Source: Stictocephala bisonia (lineage: Eukaryota > Arthropoda > Insecta > Hemiptera > Membracidae). Taken from it: a DNA stretch of 64,000 nt. Below, piece by piece: positions 10,850 through 23,289 of the stretch. Under the pieces are notes generated by a model. The model was not told where the DNA came from, did no database searches, and saw nothing but the letters and a program-made list of their open reading frames with translations. Both the position numbers and the translations under genes were made by a program. The stretch covers positions 620,001 through 684,000 of the forward strand of contig JAQJVL010000161.1 of the NCBI GenBank assembly GCA_035578905.1, given 5' to 3'. Position 1 is the first letter of the stretch; each line of letters starts with the position of its first letter.

Positions 10850-13800
10850 GTATGGTTAGAAATCAATGATTAAAAGATCATCGGTTTTACTTTTAAGTTT
10901 TGGTCACTTCTTTGACAAGTGATCTAATTCTAACATTTCTATGGTATTCAGTATTACATTTGAATTGGAATTTCTTAATTATATTTGTGGAACTTAATTT
11001 TGTTTTACCCTTTTTATAGATGAATTAAAGTAAAGGAATGAGTTCTTTATTGAAATTTCATTTAATTTTACTGATTATTCATTTATGACTTTCCATTGTA
11101 TCAAAGGAGCATAAAGAAAATCAGTGGCGTATATAGAAAATCATTTCGGGAGGGGGGGGGGCCAAAATCTGGCAGGACTGGGCATGGAGAATATATTTTT
11201 CGATAAAGTATTAAAAACGCAGTTTTTTCTAAATTTTTCAAATTTCTTTCAATTGCAATTTAATCACATAACGTAGAGTTCTATATGTTATTACAAAAAG
11301 GAATTTTGGTATTGATATAGAAAAGATATTAAATCAAATAGAAAGAATATAACCAAATTCTATTAATTGAAATGTCATCATTACGAATTGAAAATGAACT
11401 GGAACATCCACAATCAACCAGCACTATACTTATTGTCGGTGCAGAAATTATGTGTACTCGAGTTTAGAAGTTGTTTACTAAGAAACTAAGAGGCCTCTGA
11501 CAAATCCAATTACATCATCGTCTTCCTCGTTGAATTGTACGTCATAATACATAGATTTTCAAATGTTATTTTAAATTTTAATAATATGTATCTAGTTGGA
11601 ACAAAAACGTACCAAAATAGTTTGTTCCAATAGTTTTCACTGTGCATCAACTTTACACTTTTATTATTTAAAAATCCATTACTGTATCACATTTATGTTT
11701 TAATTCTTGGTTTGCAGAAATGTTTTCTATAAGTTTTATAAATTTCAGATGTTTAACTTTTCAAGAAAAAAAAGTTCATATCAATTTCCTTAAACAACGT
11801 TTTCTTGGTTTCTAGAGGTCATGTTGTAATCCTTATGAAATGTTCTGTTAAGATACATTATTGTTATAAACGTAAGTAAATGCAGTGAATTTTAGTTGTT
11901 AGGGAATTGATCAATTTAATAATGCTTGTGTCATAACGTAATTTCAAGGGAGAAAATTATGATGTCATTCGATTTTTCATAGGCCTGTATTAGTTTCCAA
12001 GTAAAAAACTTTCAAACCCGGGTAGACATAAAGTCTGTGCCTACCCTAAACACATGTTGATGCAAACAAGGATGGCACACATAATATTGTCTATTCAATT
12101 GCAAGCCGTTATCCTATTACTGACCACGTGATCAGGCTTTGACTTATCAGTCAGCATTATGACCTATGCCAGTATCCAGACTGGAACCGTTGAGCTACCA
12201 CCTGGCTACTGATACGGACACACGATGTAGGCGATCGCTCGTCCGAGCTCCGGACGTAGTAGACATACATACTGAGAAATGAGTCAGTATACATGAACCC
12301 AGTCCAGGTATTTGCACGGCCGTTCAATCATCAGTGGTATATGTCAAAGGAACCAAGGGAAGAAATTGTGTATACACCATTCTCTAATTCATTGTTTTGA
12401 AATGAAGCAGCAATTGTTCATGTTTTTATTCTTTTATTTATAGTTTAAATATTTTTCCAAACTTTAACTTCATTGTTTTATATTCTTATTATTACCTATT
12501 TTTAAATATAAATAACAATCACAGAACTTTAAGTTTGACATGTCTGCTACTTACGTTTGATCTCTAAATCATTGTTCCAAACAATTCTAATTAACTTTAA
12601 AAAATGTTTATAAAACCAAAGCGCTCACACTATTATAACTCTTGCATGCCAATTGTTACTGTGTGTAATCTTTTTTTAATTACTTGCAGTTTTCGGTAAA
12701 TAACTATTTTTATAAAATATATTTCATTCTTACCTTAAAGGTACCTGCTAGCTTTTACTCTTATTAAACACTGTTCCTCATGTTAGTGTTTTCCCTAAGA
12801 TGTTGATGTGTTATTTTTGTAAGCAGCTCATCGAAAGTAGTTAAGCAGATATTCTGGGGTAGTTTAAAACTCTTCTCTTAGGTTACAAAAAAAGATTATT
12901 GAATGCCCCATGTAAGTGCCTTTTATGGAGATTTGGATGAACCTATACATTCTATTGAATTTTCTTTTATGTCTGCGGCCAAGCAAATAAAGCACTGATA
13001 ATAAAACACATCTCTATTGACCCATATCTAAGCTGCAACCGAGGTTATCTTGTCAAAGACACCTGTTAGAGCATTCACTCTGTATCTAAAAATCTCGTCC
13101 ATACGTCGATCTTCCTTTCAAGCAATTGGCCAGACCGTATGTCCTTAGCATCACTCGTATTGTCTATCCATGTGCGTATGTAATATTATTCAAGGTAGAG
13201 AATAAAATAGCAACTTTTATTTCTTGTTTAATGTAATTTATTTGGTATTGTATAAATTGCCTTTAAATTTATATGACATTATGACAGCCCACCTTACGCG
13301 AAATAATGAAAATAAACATGTGTATACTATTTTTCTCCATTTTCTTTTTTTGTATAAAATTTCGGGAGGCCTTTGCCCCCTGAGCCCCTCCCCCCTTATA
13401 AATAATCATCCCCCCTGAGCCCTTGAAGAAACTAATCCAGGTGAATGTTAAGAGTTTAGCCAGAACCAATTTAATTTCCTGCTTTTATACTTGCTTAAAT
13501 AAGTGGACATGCAGTTAAAGCAAAAATTATAACTTTACATATACTTTATCGACCTTTTTAACATACCAGATGTCAACTAAAACTTTCTTGTCAATCGCAG
13601 TTGAAAAAAGTTAATATATGACATACACATCTGTCGTAACAAGTGTGAAAATGTTAAATTTCTCATGCAAACAGTGAGAATTAGGGAAATGTAGGAGAAA
13701 TGTCCATTCTGCTGACAGTACATCAATCTCTTGACTTATGATTTTTGTAAGTGATATATCACTAACAGTCCTATTCTATAGACCTAGCATATCTAACAGT

Positions 13801-14070
13801 ATATGTTTAACCCAACAGCAGGAAATAGATTTTTTTTTTTATTTTCTTAAAAATTGTCACTTTTTATGACGGTGCAGAGTGAAAAGTTTTTTATTAATTT
13901 CCATTTAATGTTTTCTCAACTGTTGTTATGTCAGGTGAGACTAGATTTTCTACCTTCAACGCAGGCAATAAATTCCCTGACTTTAGCAAACTACTCAAAC
14001 TTGTTCAAATCAGGGACCTGCCCTAAAATACAAAACAAGTGATCAAATCTAGGACATTGTTGGAAAAAAA
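10850..14070. other. Unassigned AT-rich DNA
   Basis: No genes recognised. A G-run (gggaggggggggggcc, about 11148-11163) in the context cagtggcgtatatag looks like a transposon end. Related words (atttcgggagg) recur at 13358-13370 next to a C-rich stretch. Confidence 0.45.
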
Positions 14071-14299
14071 AATTGGTAATTGTGCATTTTCTTGCAACCT
14101 CTGAAAATAAGTTTTCGTGGTGAAATATGAATTTATATCTCTTGAGTGTGCTGATTTCAATCAGGACAAACTTGTTTTTTACCGCCAGCTGTCACTCCTG
14201 ACAGAATATAGGTGAATTCGGTTTAAGAAGTCATTAGTTAAAGAATATAATGATCGTGTAAGGGCCGCTAATCACAATTTGCAGTGAAAGTAGTTTTTC

Positions 14300-15795
14300 C
14301 ATTAGAGGCTAGGCTATTTCATGAAGTTAACTGTTATGGTCTTTGAAAGAATCATTTTTAATAGATTATATGAATATTTTGATAGAAATACAATTTTTCA
14401 CTCTCGTCAATTTGGATTTTTAAAGGGTAAAAACACTTGTAACACAATTTTTGAGTTTTTTACTACAGTGTCTAGTGCCGTGGATGGGTCGCAGCACACT
14501 GTTGGTGCCTTTTGTGACCTGTCCAAGGCATTCGACTGTGTGGACCACAACGTCCTGATTGGGAAACTGTGGTCTTGTGGCATAATAGGAGTGACACTTG
14601 ATTTGATTGCTTCTTACTTGTACAATCGTCGACAAAAAGTTGTGATTGATTCAGAAGCAGAGAGTGAATTTCAAGTAATGACTTCAGGAGTGCCTCAGTG
14701 CTCAATATTGGGCCCTATTCTCTTCCTCATTTATGCAAATGATCTCCCTGAGGTCACTTCTAGAGGGGAGATGGTTCTCTATGGTGACGACATATCTTTC
14801 ATTGTTTCACACAAAAACAGAAATATCCTTTCAAAACAACTACCGGAACAATTAATTCTATTAAATAACTGGTTCTATGCAAATGGCATTTATTTAAATC
14901 CAAACAAGTCATATTTTATAAACTTCCAAATCAACCGGATTAACAGTAATTTAAATAATACATTATTTCTGTCACCAAATATCAACACTGTCACATCTAC
15001 GAGATTTCTTGGTTTGGAAGTGGATTCTAGCCTAACTTGGCATCAGCATCAGCATATTAATCAATTGCTCCAAAAGCTTAGCAAAGCTTTTTACGCTATT
15101 TTAACTCTCTCCACTATTGTAGATCTAAACACCCTAAAACAAGTTTATTTTGCATATTTATATAAACAGTCTGATTATATATGGACTGTTATTTTGGGGA
15201 AGTTCTTCTGAATCATCTAAGGGTTTTCTAAAACAAAAGAAAATAATTAGACTTATGACTGGTTCTCTTCACAATGACTCTTACAGGAAACATTTCCAAA
15301 ATTTAGAGATTCTTCCTCTACCATCAGCTTACTTGTTCCACTCTTTACTTTTTGTAAAGTCAAATTATGAGAGATTTTCTAACATGAATTACACACACTG
15401 CTATAATACTAGTAACATTTCCATTTTGCAGTATCCTATTCATCGAACAACTTTTCTCCAAAAGTCCCCCATTTACTCCTGTGCTAGACTACTATCATCT
15501 ACCAGTTGAGTTAAAAGGCCTGGATGATTATAAGATGTTTAAGAAGAGACTCTTTAAATACCTAATCTCAAACTGTTTTTACAGTGTCTCAGACTACCTG
15601 GATTCTACGTCGGGACGGGTGGTTTACCAGTAGGGAAAACTTCTTATTTGGTGTATATATCTTTAGCTGCTCATCTATGCTTGTTATATATTTATTGTTG
15701 TTTTATATCATTGCTGTAACTTGATTGATTAGTCATATGCCTAGCTATATTTTAGCGTATAAGGTGTCTTTGACTATTATACATAAATAAATAAA
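14300..15795 (+). mobile_element. LINE, 5'-truncated, nearly readable RT
   Basis: ORF 14321-15211 gives RT core motifs FERIIFNRLYEYF, HSRQFGFLKG, FCDLSKAFDCVDHNVL (region A Asp), SGVPQCSILGPILFLIYAND and LYGDDISFI, where the usual YADD is YGDD. A frameshift near 15165 moves the thumb region to 15150-15509. The C-terminus (FKKRLFKYLI and on to a stop at 15633) is in a further frame. The 3' UTR ends in (AAAT)n at about 15784-15798. It is inserted into MITE copy 1. Confidence 0.85.
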
Positions 15796-15869
15796 TAAAA
15801 TAGTTTTCAAAATTTTATTCAGCAAAAAAAATACCAAAACTAAGAAAAAATTATCAAAATATCATTTAA

Positions 15870-16523
15870 CCCTTTCCACTCGATTATTCTTTTACCTGTT
15901 TGCCCCCTCAGATCGTAATATTATGATGTACATTCGGTAGTAATAAGCGGTTCAGTATTTGAACAAATACTGAAATTATTGCATAAACCTAACATTAGGT
16001 TTATGCAATAATTAAATATTATAAAATGAATTTATACACTTAAATGTATATTTTATGTGATAGAATGGAAAGAAACTAAATTTTTTTTGTAATATGGTAT
16101 GATATCCTTCAAATATTATATATCACCATCACCACTATTTACAGTTTGGTCTACTTGTACAACACTGTCACTTTCTTAGATATTTTCCAATGTTGTAAGA
16201 ATTATTTCATCATTACTAACATCTTCATCTTCACTTGATTCACCATCTGATAAATCACGATGTAATTGTTATATTACTTTAGCATCTGTAATATTTGGAC
16301 TATTATGAGCAGCCGATATTTTTACATTTCTGTCAAGTGTCAACTAACAAAACATCGTACTGAAGGTTAGAATAAACAAGAAAGAATAACAATAACATCA
16401 CGTGACATTCTAGTTGTAGTTCATTTAGTTTCCACATGATAACAGCACGAATTGGGAACGATAACCAAATAAAACTTTCGTCATTGCCATGTCAGACACC
16501 ATCTGACATACAAGTGGAAAAGG
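15870..16523 (-). mobile_element. piggyBac-like deletion derivative
   Basis: Bounded by TTAA at 15866-15869 and 16524-16527, with terminal repeats ccctttccactcg and caagtggaaaagg. The minus strand at about 16135-16265 encodes LHRDLSDGESSEDEDVSNDE, the acidic N-terminal type of piggyBac transposases. The DDD core is deleted. A perfect 19-bp-arm hairpin lies at 15974-16013. The related sequence at 18285-18305 shows the uninterrupted TTTAA site. Confidence 0.75.
15974..16013. repeat. Perfect 19-bp-arm hairpin
   Basis: aattattgcataaacctaa, then a 2-nt centre (ca), then the exact complement ending aataatt. Lies inside the piggyBac derivative. Confidence 0.9.
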
Positions 16524-16648
16524 TTAAATTAGACTAACGGAAATGTCCAAAGTACTAAGTTGCCAGATGGTTTTTTATTTTTTATTTTTATTTATAAGGT
16601 AAAATACGTAATTTCTGCAGAATAAAAAACATATCACATGAAAATATA

Positions 16649-18484
16649 GGTAATTATGCACTTTCTTGCCACCTCTGAAAATACGATTTCATGTTAATAA
16701 AGTGGTGAAAAATGAGTTTATATCTCTTGAGGAGTTTGATTTCATCCGCGGAAAACTCATTTTTTACCGAAAAATAGAAAAACTAGATTTTTATCTAATA
16801 ATAAAAAAATCAACTTTTTTAAAAATCGTTATTTTTCGACAAATTTTTTTTCATTTCTTGTGTTTTTTTATGCTGATGTGCAAACGGTTATGGCAGGAGT
16901 TCCCCAGGCTCCATACTTGGGCTCCTTTTATTTATTCTATATATAAATGACCTGAGGAGTTGTGTTCCTAATGCTCATTTGTGTCTATTTGCTGACGACA
17001 CGTCAATTATAATGGATAACCATTGTCGTAATTCATTGGAGGTCAACACTTTTGTGAACTCTAATAGGATTGTCCAATGGTTTCAGGAAAATGGTTTAGT
17101 TATAAACACTGATAAAACTAATTTACTGGACTTCTCAATCACAGGAAATCGGGATGATGATCTCAGTGTTTGGGTCGGTGATGTTGAGGTATTTTCTCGA
17201 CACTCGGTGAAGTTCTTGGGTTTATCTGTGGACAGAAATTTGAATTTCTATTCCCAAATAAATAATGTAGCTCGGAAAGTGTGTTCTGGAATTTTTGTGC
17301 TTCGTACACTCTCACAGTTTACAAACAGTGCAGTCCTTCTTAATACATACTATGCTTTAATATTGCCGTACTTGTCGTATGCAGTAACAATCTGGGGGTC
17401 AGAAAGATCATTAACCAAACGCATATTTGTTTTACAAAAGAGGGCATTGCGAATTGTTGCTGGAATTCGTCAAAGAGAGTTGTGCAAAAATATTTTTCAG
17501 AACTTGAACGTTTTAACTTTTCCTAGCATATACATTTTTCACACCTTACTTTTTTTAAACAGAACCATATTTTTTTTCAGTCCCTTGTTCCACAGTTAAA
17601 ATACAAACTGAGAAATAAACATAAACTTAACATTCCTTACCATACCACTTCTTTCTTTGAAAACCACACCTACTATAACGCCGTAATCTTACTCAACGCC
17701 CTTCCTGAATTCCTTAAAACAGAAACGGACTTCATTACTTTTAAAAAAAGACATAAGACTTTTTTAGTTGATGTGTTTTTATTCTGTGGATGAATATATT
17801 AAAAATAGTTAGAATAAGACCATTTTAATTTAACTTTAATTTTAGATCTAATTTATGACGCAAGCCATTGCATATTGTATTTGTTTCAGGGCAATAAAGT
17901 ATATTTGATTTGATTTGAATATATAACTGGTTTTGTAGTAAAATTATTTTTTCAGCTCGAAAAATGCATTTTTTGCTGACATAACCAAACATAACCTAAT
18001 TTATCCTAATTGTCTATTTTCTCAACAAAAATTCGTAATTTTTGCGTTAAATTCGGGCGTTTGGCCTCCGTGACGGCCTGCCGGCCGTCACTCCGGCGGG
18101 AATATAGGTGATATCGGTTTTTGTGATAAATAGTTGTTGTATATAATGGCCGCTAATCGCGATCCGCCGCGACAGTAGGTTTTCCGTTATTTCTCGAGAA
18201 ATATTAGTAATAGACCAAATAGTTTTCAAATTTGTATTCAGCGCAAAAAACCACATCAAAATAAAAAAAAGATGATTAAAATACCATTTAAATTGACGGA
18301 AATATAACAAAAATACTAAAAGTTGTGACATTGGTTTTTTCGAATTTTTCGGTAAAATACGTTATTTCCGCGGAAAATACAGCCATCGGTAAAAAGCATA
18401 TCTCGTGAAAACACAGCCAATTCTAGACCCATTTCAAGCAAAATGTTCCAAATTTGTTTGGTGGCAAGAAAGTGCATAATTACC
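16649..18484. mobile_element. MITE copy 2 with 25-bp perfect terminal inverted repeats
   Basis: ggtaattatgcactttcttg (extending ccacc) at 16649-16673 and its exact complement at 18460-18484. Without the LINE at 16865-17918 the element would be about 0.78 kb. The interior is rich in short palindromes (gacggcctgccggccgtc near 18070). No transposase. The superfamily is undetermined because target-site duplications are unclear. Confidence 0.7.
16865..17918 (+). mobile_element. LINE, 5'-truncated in the RT palm
   Basis: Starts at about 16868 within the G-V-P-Q-(G)-S-x-L-G-P region (one base lost), then ORF 16979-17599 carries LCLFADDTSII (FADD box) and a thumb region FLGLSVDRNLNFYSQI, IWGSERSLTKRIFVLQKRAL. 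The C-terminus (F-E-N-H-T-Y-Y-N-A-V) continues in another frame to about 17795. The tail is ttgatttgatttg at about 17900-17918. Inserted in MITE copy 2. Confidence 0.8.
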
Positions 18485-18960
18485 AAAATATACACAATTC
18501 TTGGCCAATTTCAGGCAGTTTTCAAATTTTTATTGGTGGCAAAAATCTGCATAGGTTATAGGCCACAACCAAAATATATAAAACTGGCCTAAATAAATTT
18601 AGTTTATCCAGTTTAGGCCAATCATTAAAACTTGAGTCCCTAAAAAAAATAATGTAGCATATCATTTGTAAAAATGTATCCAAATCTTGACCCATTTACA
18701 CCCATATACGTAGGTTATTGTGGGTTGGCCTAGCCTATAAACCACAAATATTCCTATAAGCCTATGCTATAGTCTGACATGTCAAAAAAAACAAATCAAT
18801 ATAGGCTACGCTTAACCAAAACTCATTCAAAAATTATCCTAATAGGCCTATTCTTGGCTACAAAAAATCAATGTAGGCTAGGCTTAACAAAAAAGTTCAA
18901 GAATTGTAGGCTTATCTACTGTTTCTAGACTAGGCTAGTTAATAAACATCTGATAAATTC
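18485..18960. other. Unassigned DNA
   Basis: A diverged half of the MITE terminus (ggtggcaaaaatctgcatag) lies at about 18534-18553. Nothing else recognised. Presumably intron of the lysine-rich gene. Confidence 0.4.
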
Positions 18961-18966
18961 ACTTAC

Positions 18967-19150
18967 CTTCACTTTCATATGATTCTTCACTTTTCAATTT
19001 TGGTCGTTTTTCTTTTTTCCTTTCTTTATGGTGTTTTTTATGGCGACGTTTTTCTTTATCTACAACCACTTCTTCCACTGATCCAGACCTACTAGTATCG
19101 CGATGCTTACGTTTCTTGGACTCTTTTTTGTGTTTCTTATGAGATCCCAT
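18967..19150 (-). CDS. First coding exon of a lysine-rich nuclear protein gene
   Basis: ATG at 19150-19148 in a good context (GAAATGG) opens MGSHKKHKKESKKRKHRD and 61 residues dominated by Lys, Arg, His and Glu, with an SRSGS patch. The frame meets a perfect GAAG|GTAAGTG donor at 18967, so this is a spliced first exon. The strongly basic, K-K-H-K rich start recalls the N-termini of the tri-snRNP protein SART1 and of BRD7/BRD9. Composition alone cannot decide. No further exon was recognised between here and the left edge, implying a first intron of more than 18.9 kb or exons I missed. Confidence 0.7.
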
Positions 19151-19480
19151 TTCAGAACGTTTAAAAGAAGTCAGCTAAGAGATGAAAACTAAATTCGATT
19201 AACCTACATGAACAAGTATTGTAAATTAAAATAAAGTACTAAAAACTGGACCGAATCAGTGATTGAATTGTTCATAAATCGTAAAACTAATGGTGTCATA
19301 AATGATTTAGGCCACAATCAATACTAGTACATTATACAACACAGACACCACAATATTACAAGTCAGATGATTGACTGACACTACAAAACAAAATAACGAC
19401 TCCATTGTCAATTACTCAATGCACATTGTAGTCTTTTGTAACTAACAAGGCAGCCATTTTGGATGTTTCGATTAGGTAGA
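19151..19480 (-). promoter_or_regulatory. 5' UTR and putative promoter of the lysine-rich gene
   Basis: Non-repetitive sequence directly upstream of the exon at 18967-19150. At 19451-19466 the minus strand reads ccaaaatggctgcc, close to the YY1/Pho core (AAnATGGC) common just downstream of TATA-less housekeeping starts. The transcription start is not determined. Confidence 0.35.
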
Positions 19481-19869
19481 TTAGTAGCAGTGTTTCCATT
19501 AATAGGTACAAATTATCCCTCCCTGGGGGCCAAATAATCCCTAGTTATCCCTTAATGTAGCGAAAAAATCCTCCCTTCATTAAGTCACCTCTCTTCAAAT
19601 AAAAGCTTATTTATTTAAATAGCCTTCTTAATAATAATGACCAAAACTAATCGATAATGGATATAATATTAAACAAAAGTATTCCTCGTTTGTATATAAC
19701 GTTGAAAATAACAATTATTTCATTTGAGTAAAAATGCTTGAAAATGGACATTGTTATTTTCTAACTTACTAAACTAAAAAAATAATTAATTATTGTTCTT
19801 TAATATGGATGGATTAAATGAACTAAACTGTTTAAGATGGATTGAGTGGCAATAGCATTTTACAACCAT

Positions 19870-22810
19870 TACTTGGGGCCAGCATACCTGTCTTACGACT
19901 TCGAGGAGCTCAGGTAGATGGTATAGCTGACATCATACAAATTGCTATCGAGATATCTTACTTCAAAGCGTGTCCAGAGACGAAGTTAAAGTCAAACAAT
20001 AATGCCTGTTGGTGGAATTGAGAGCTTGAAGCCTTGAGGAAAACCGTCCGAGGACTGCACAATGTTTGCAAACGTGTGGGAAACTGGTATATGTACTCGA
20101 GGGCCCTCGGTGACTACAACAGAGCAGTATGCAAAGCCAAGAGTCGTGGAGGAACTTTTGCAGAGATATTGACAGTGTCCCAGAATGGGCTAAGATCCAC
20201 AAGATCTTGGCTCGTAACCCCATTAACTCTGTTGGGACAGTCAGCAAATAAGACGGCTCTCAAACAGACAGCCCGGAAGAGACACTTGAGGTTTTACTCA
20301 ATAGGTACTCACTTTCCTGGCTCTACTCAGATTATACCAGATATCCAGAACGACCCTGTGGAAAGGGGAGGCCTTGGTTCCCCGGGCCTCACAGAAGGAC
20401 TGGCGCTGTGCTAGATTTGTCTTTACATACCAGGGAGTACAATGGGCATTAGAGTCTTTCCAAGCTTTCAAGTGTTCTGGTTGTGACGGCATCTTTCCTG
20501 CCTTACTGCAGAAGGGTGAAGAAATTTTATACCTTGGCTGCTGCGACTCTTTAGGACGAGCCTAGCCACTGGTAACATACGACTATCATGGGAGGTCTCT
20601 AGGGCGATTTTCATCCCGAAGCCTGTGAAAACCTCCTACGATACAGCAAAGGCTTACCTCCCAATAAGTCTTTTTCTCCTAAAGACAATGGAGAAGTTGC
20701 TGGACAGGCATGTTAGAGCCGGGGTAGCAAGCAAGCAACCAATGCACCCTAACCAACATGCCTGCCAAGCTGACAGATCCTATGACTGCTTTATACACGT
20801 TAGTCCGCAGGATCGAACAGACGATTTCCCTTAAGGAGATTGCTTTGACAGTGTTCCTGGACATAGAAGGAGCCTTTAACAATACAAGGATTTCCTCGAT
20901 TGTGACAAAGCTGGTATTCAGGGGTACTGAAGGAACAGTTGTACGCTGGGTCAGCAACATGCTCAGCACCAGTAGGGCGCAAGCTTCCCTGTGTGGGGCG
21001 ATAAGAGAGGGGGTCGACAGGGGAGTGTTTTGTCACGCTTCCTGTGGAACCTGGTCATGGATGATCTCCTCACAGCACTCAATAAGCATCGAGTGTACGC
21101 TCAGGGTTATGCTGACGATACAGTGATCCTAATAAGAGGTAAATACATAGACACATGCCTTGACCTCATGAGGATGACATTGTCCGTGGAGAAGACATGG
21201 TGCATAGCGGAGGGGCTATTTGTTCACCCCAGTAAGACCGTTTAGGTACCATTCACAAATAAAAGGAACGCGGAGATTGTCAGAGTACTAAAAATCTTTG
21301 GCAACTGCGTCCAGGTGTCTAAAGAAGTTAAGTATCTGGGTGTATGGCTAGATGACAAACTTACCTGGAATAGAAACCTCACCCATGCTATAGACCGCTC
21401 TCAGACCACATTCATGAGGCTGAGGCGTACCTTTGTATGCACGTGAGGACTGAACCCTCAGTTGGTACAGAGAGTCGTCAGACCGATGTTTGTATACAGA
21501 GCCATTACTTGTTGGCCCAAGGTCCAACAATTGACTGCTGTACAAAACCTAACCAAGGTCTTCACAGCTTGTTTGTGAATCCTTTGGGAATTTAAGGGTA
21601 TACCCACCCTGTTAAGTACATGGAAGTGCTTTTAAGTTTGCCGCCTTGACATTTTTATCATGGGGGAGGCAAGGCTTGCGGCATACAAGCTCCAGACCAG
21701 CGGATGCTGGCAAGCTCAATATGCCAGTAAGCATACTGAAATCTCTAGCATCCTACAATCGAACATTCTAGAGATGTGTTCGAATTGGATACCTAGACAA
21801 ACCGACTTTGACAAAACCTATCGTGTCGTCATTGGCGACAGAAAAGGCTGGGGACAAGGTGAATCAATCGCAATGATGAACATGATCATGTGTTACACAG
21901 ATGGCCCACGAACCATCCTTGGGTCTGGTTACGGGGTCTATGGTGCCAGGTCAAAAACTGAGCTCAGTTGTAGCCTTGGCAAACTGGCTACGGTTTTTCA
22001 GGCGGAAGTGACTGCCATAGCTACCTGTGCTCAAGCAAACATATATTTGGGCCTTATGGGAAAAACAATCTATCTGAATTCAGACAGCCAAGCGGCACTA
22101 AGGTCACTTGCGTCGTTTGACTTCACCTTGAGTATTTTCGGACTGTCACAGGGTTCTTAAAATGCTGGCACGTTCCAATAGTGTAATCCTGTCATGGAAG
22201 CCAGGTCACGCCAGGGTACTGGGAAACAAGAGAACAGATCACTGTGCCAGGAGAGGTACTGAGGAACGTCTCGTTGGCCCAAAGCCAGCATGCCGGGTTG
22301 CTTACAGCCTCGCCAAGAGGGTTGCTTCTATATAGGTCGCTGGCAATTTCCAGGAGACGTGGGATGTAACGCCAGGTAACAAGCAAGCAAAATAGGTCCT
22401 GTTAGGGTCGTCTTACTCCAACACGGCTGAAGCTCTTTCTTTTGCAAGATCAGAACTCCGAAGGGTGGATGGTTTAATAACTGGACACTGGACATTTGGG
22501 CACACATGAACAAGATGGAATGTCCAACCCCATTCTCTTGTGTAGTAAATGTGGCGAGGAGGAGGAGTCTGGACGGCACATCTTCTTACCTAGGAAGCAG
22601 GCTCTTACCTTGTGTGGTGTTTTAGAACGTGGCCAAGGTGTAGCTCAGGAAAACTTCATCAAGGCAATCTAAGGGTTCTCTAAGGACCTTGGATTGGATG
22701 AGGTTTGAAGTACTGTAAAGGAGGGCGCACAATAAGCCTTTTTGGCTTAGGGGTCGTTACCAGGTTTGAAGCTTGGCCCTCCAAATCGTAAAAAAAGTAA
22801 GTAAGTTTGT
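19870..22810 (+). mobile_element. LOA/R1-like LINE with RNase H domain, decayed
   Basis: Consecutive broken frames give: the post-endonuclease linker (ELEALRKTVRGLHNVCKRVG, about 20020-20090), the THFPGSTQ block, RT region A as FLDIEGAFNN (20855-20885), then SVLSRFLWNLVMDDLL and GYADDTVILIR (20991-21245, catalytic YADD kept). An RNase H fold follows at about 21890-22150 (CYTDGPRT, YGVYGA, TVFQAEVTAI, YLNSDSQAAL). A terminal Cys/His knuckle CSKCGEEEESGRH lies near 22535-22580. Ends with a (TAAG)n-like tail at about 22790-22808. The endonuclease is missing. Confidence 0.85.
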
Positions 22811-22814
22811 TCAG

Positions 22815-23285
22815 TTGGACAGCAAAATTGCCAAAATGATGAACCGAAAACTCTTGCTACTTGTCTGGATTCCACTTTGGAGAGTTCCTTTGACATTGAA
22901 CTTGTAATAGATTATTTAAGGAGTCAAAGAGTTATTTGGAATGCACTGGGGTGTTATATGGGAGTCAATCAGCAGTCAGCGCGACATGAGCACAACTACA
23001 CAAAGAATAGCATAGTATAAGCTCCCCCATCAATTCAGTTCGAGAACATGGTAATAAAAAATGTCATATGCGAATCTCGAGCGAACGTGCAACAGCCAAT
23101 ATGTGAAAATGTGTGAACAATGCGGGACACACCAATGTCTATGTTCCAGAACACGCTGCATAAAACCAGCATAACACAGGTACTAAGTCCTTGGGAGGGG
23201 GGGGGCACTGGTTCTCCCAAATTCAATTGTAAATCCATTGACTCAATTAATGTAATATTCAGTTGTAATATTTTTTCCATCTTGT
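22815..23285. other. Unassigned DNA
   Basis: No feature recognised. A short G-run lies at about 23197-23206. Confidence 0.45.
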
Positions 23286-23289
23286 CTTA

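Larger units (their letters stand above)
14075..16648. mobile_element. MITE copy 1 (25-bp TIR family), split by two insertions
   Basis: Begins with ggtaattgtgcattttcttg, an imperfect version of the terminal repeat of copy 2. The MITE pieces are 14075-14300, 15796-15869 and 16524-16648; a LINE and a piggyBac derivative separate them. The internal blocks match copy 2 (atataggtgaattcggttt, ggccgctaatc, tagttttcaaaattttattc). The right TIR is replaced by the start of copy 2. Confidence 0.65.

Noticed and set aside
12150..12240. tRNA-like word gtagccaggtggtagctcaa on the minus strand
   Set aside because: A-box-like only; no B-box at proper distance and no cloverleaf could be drawn.
13224..13469. 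Short frames around a C-rich stretch
   Set aside because: No conserved motif; composition is driven by the C-run.
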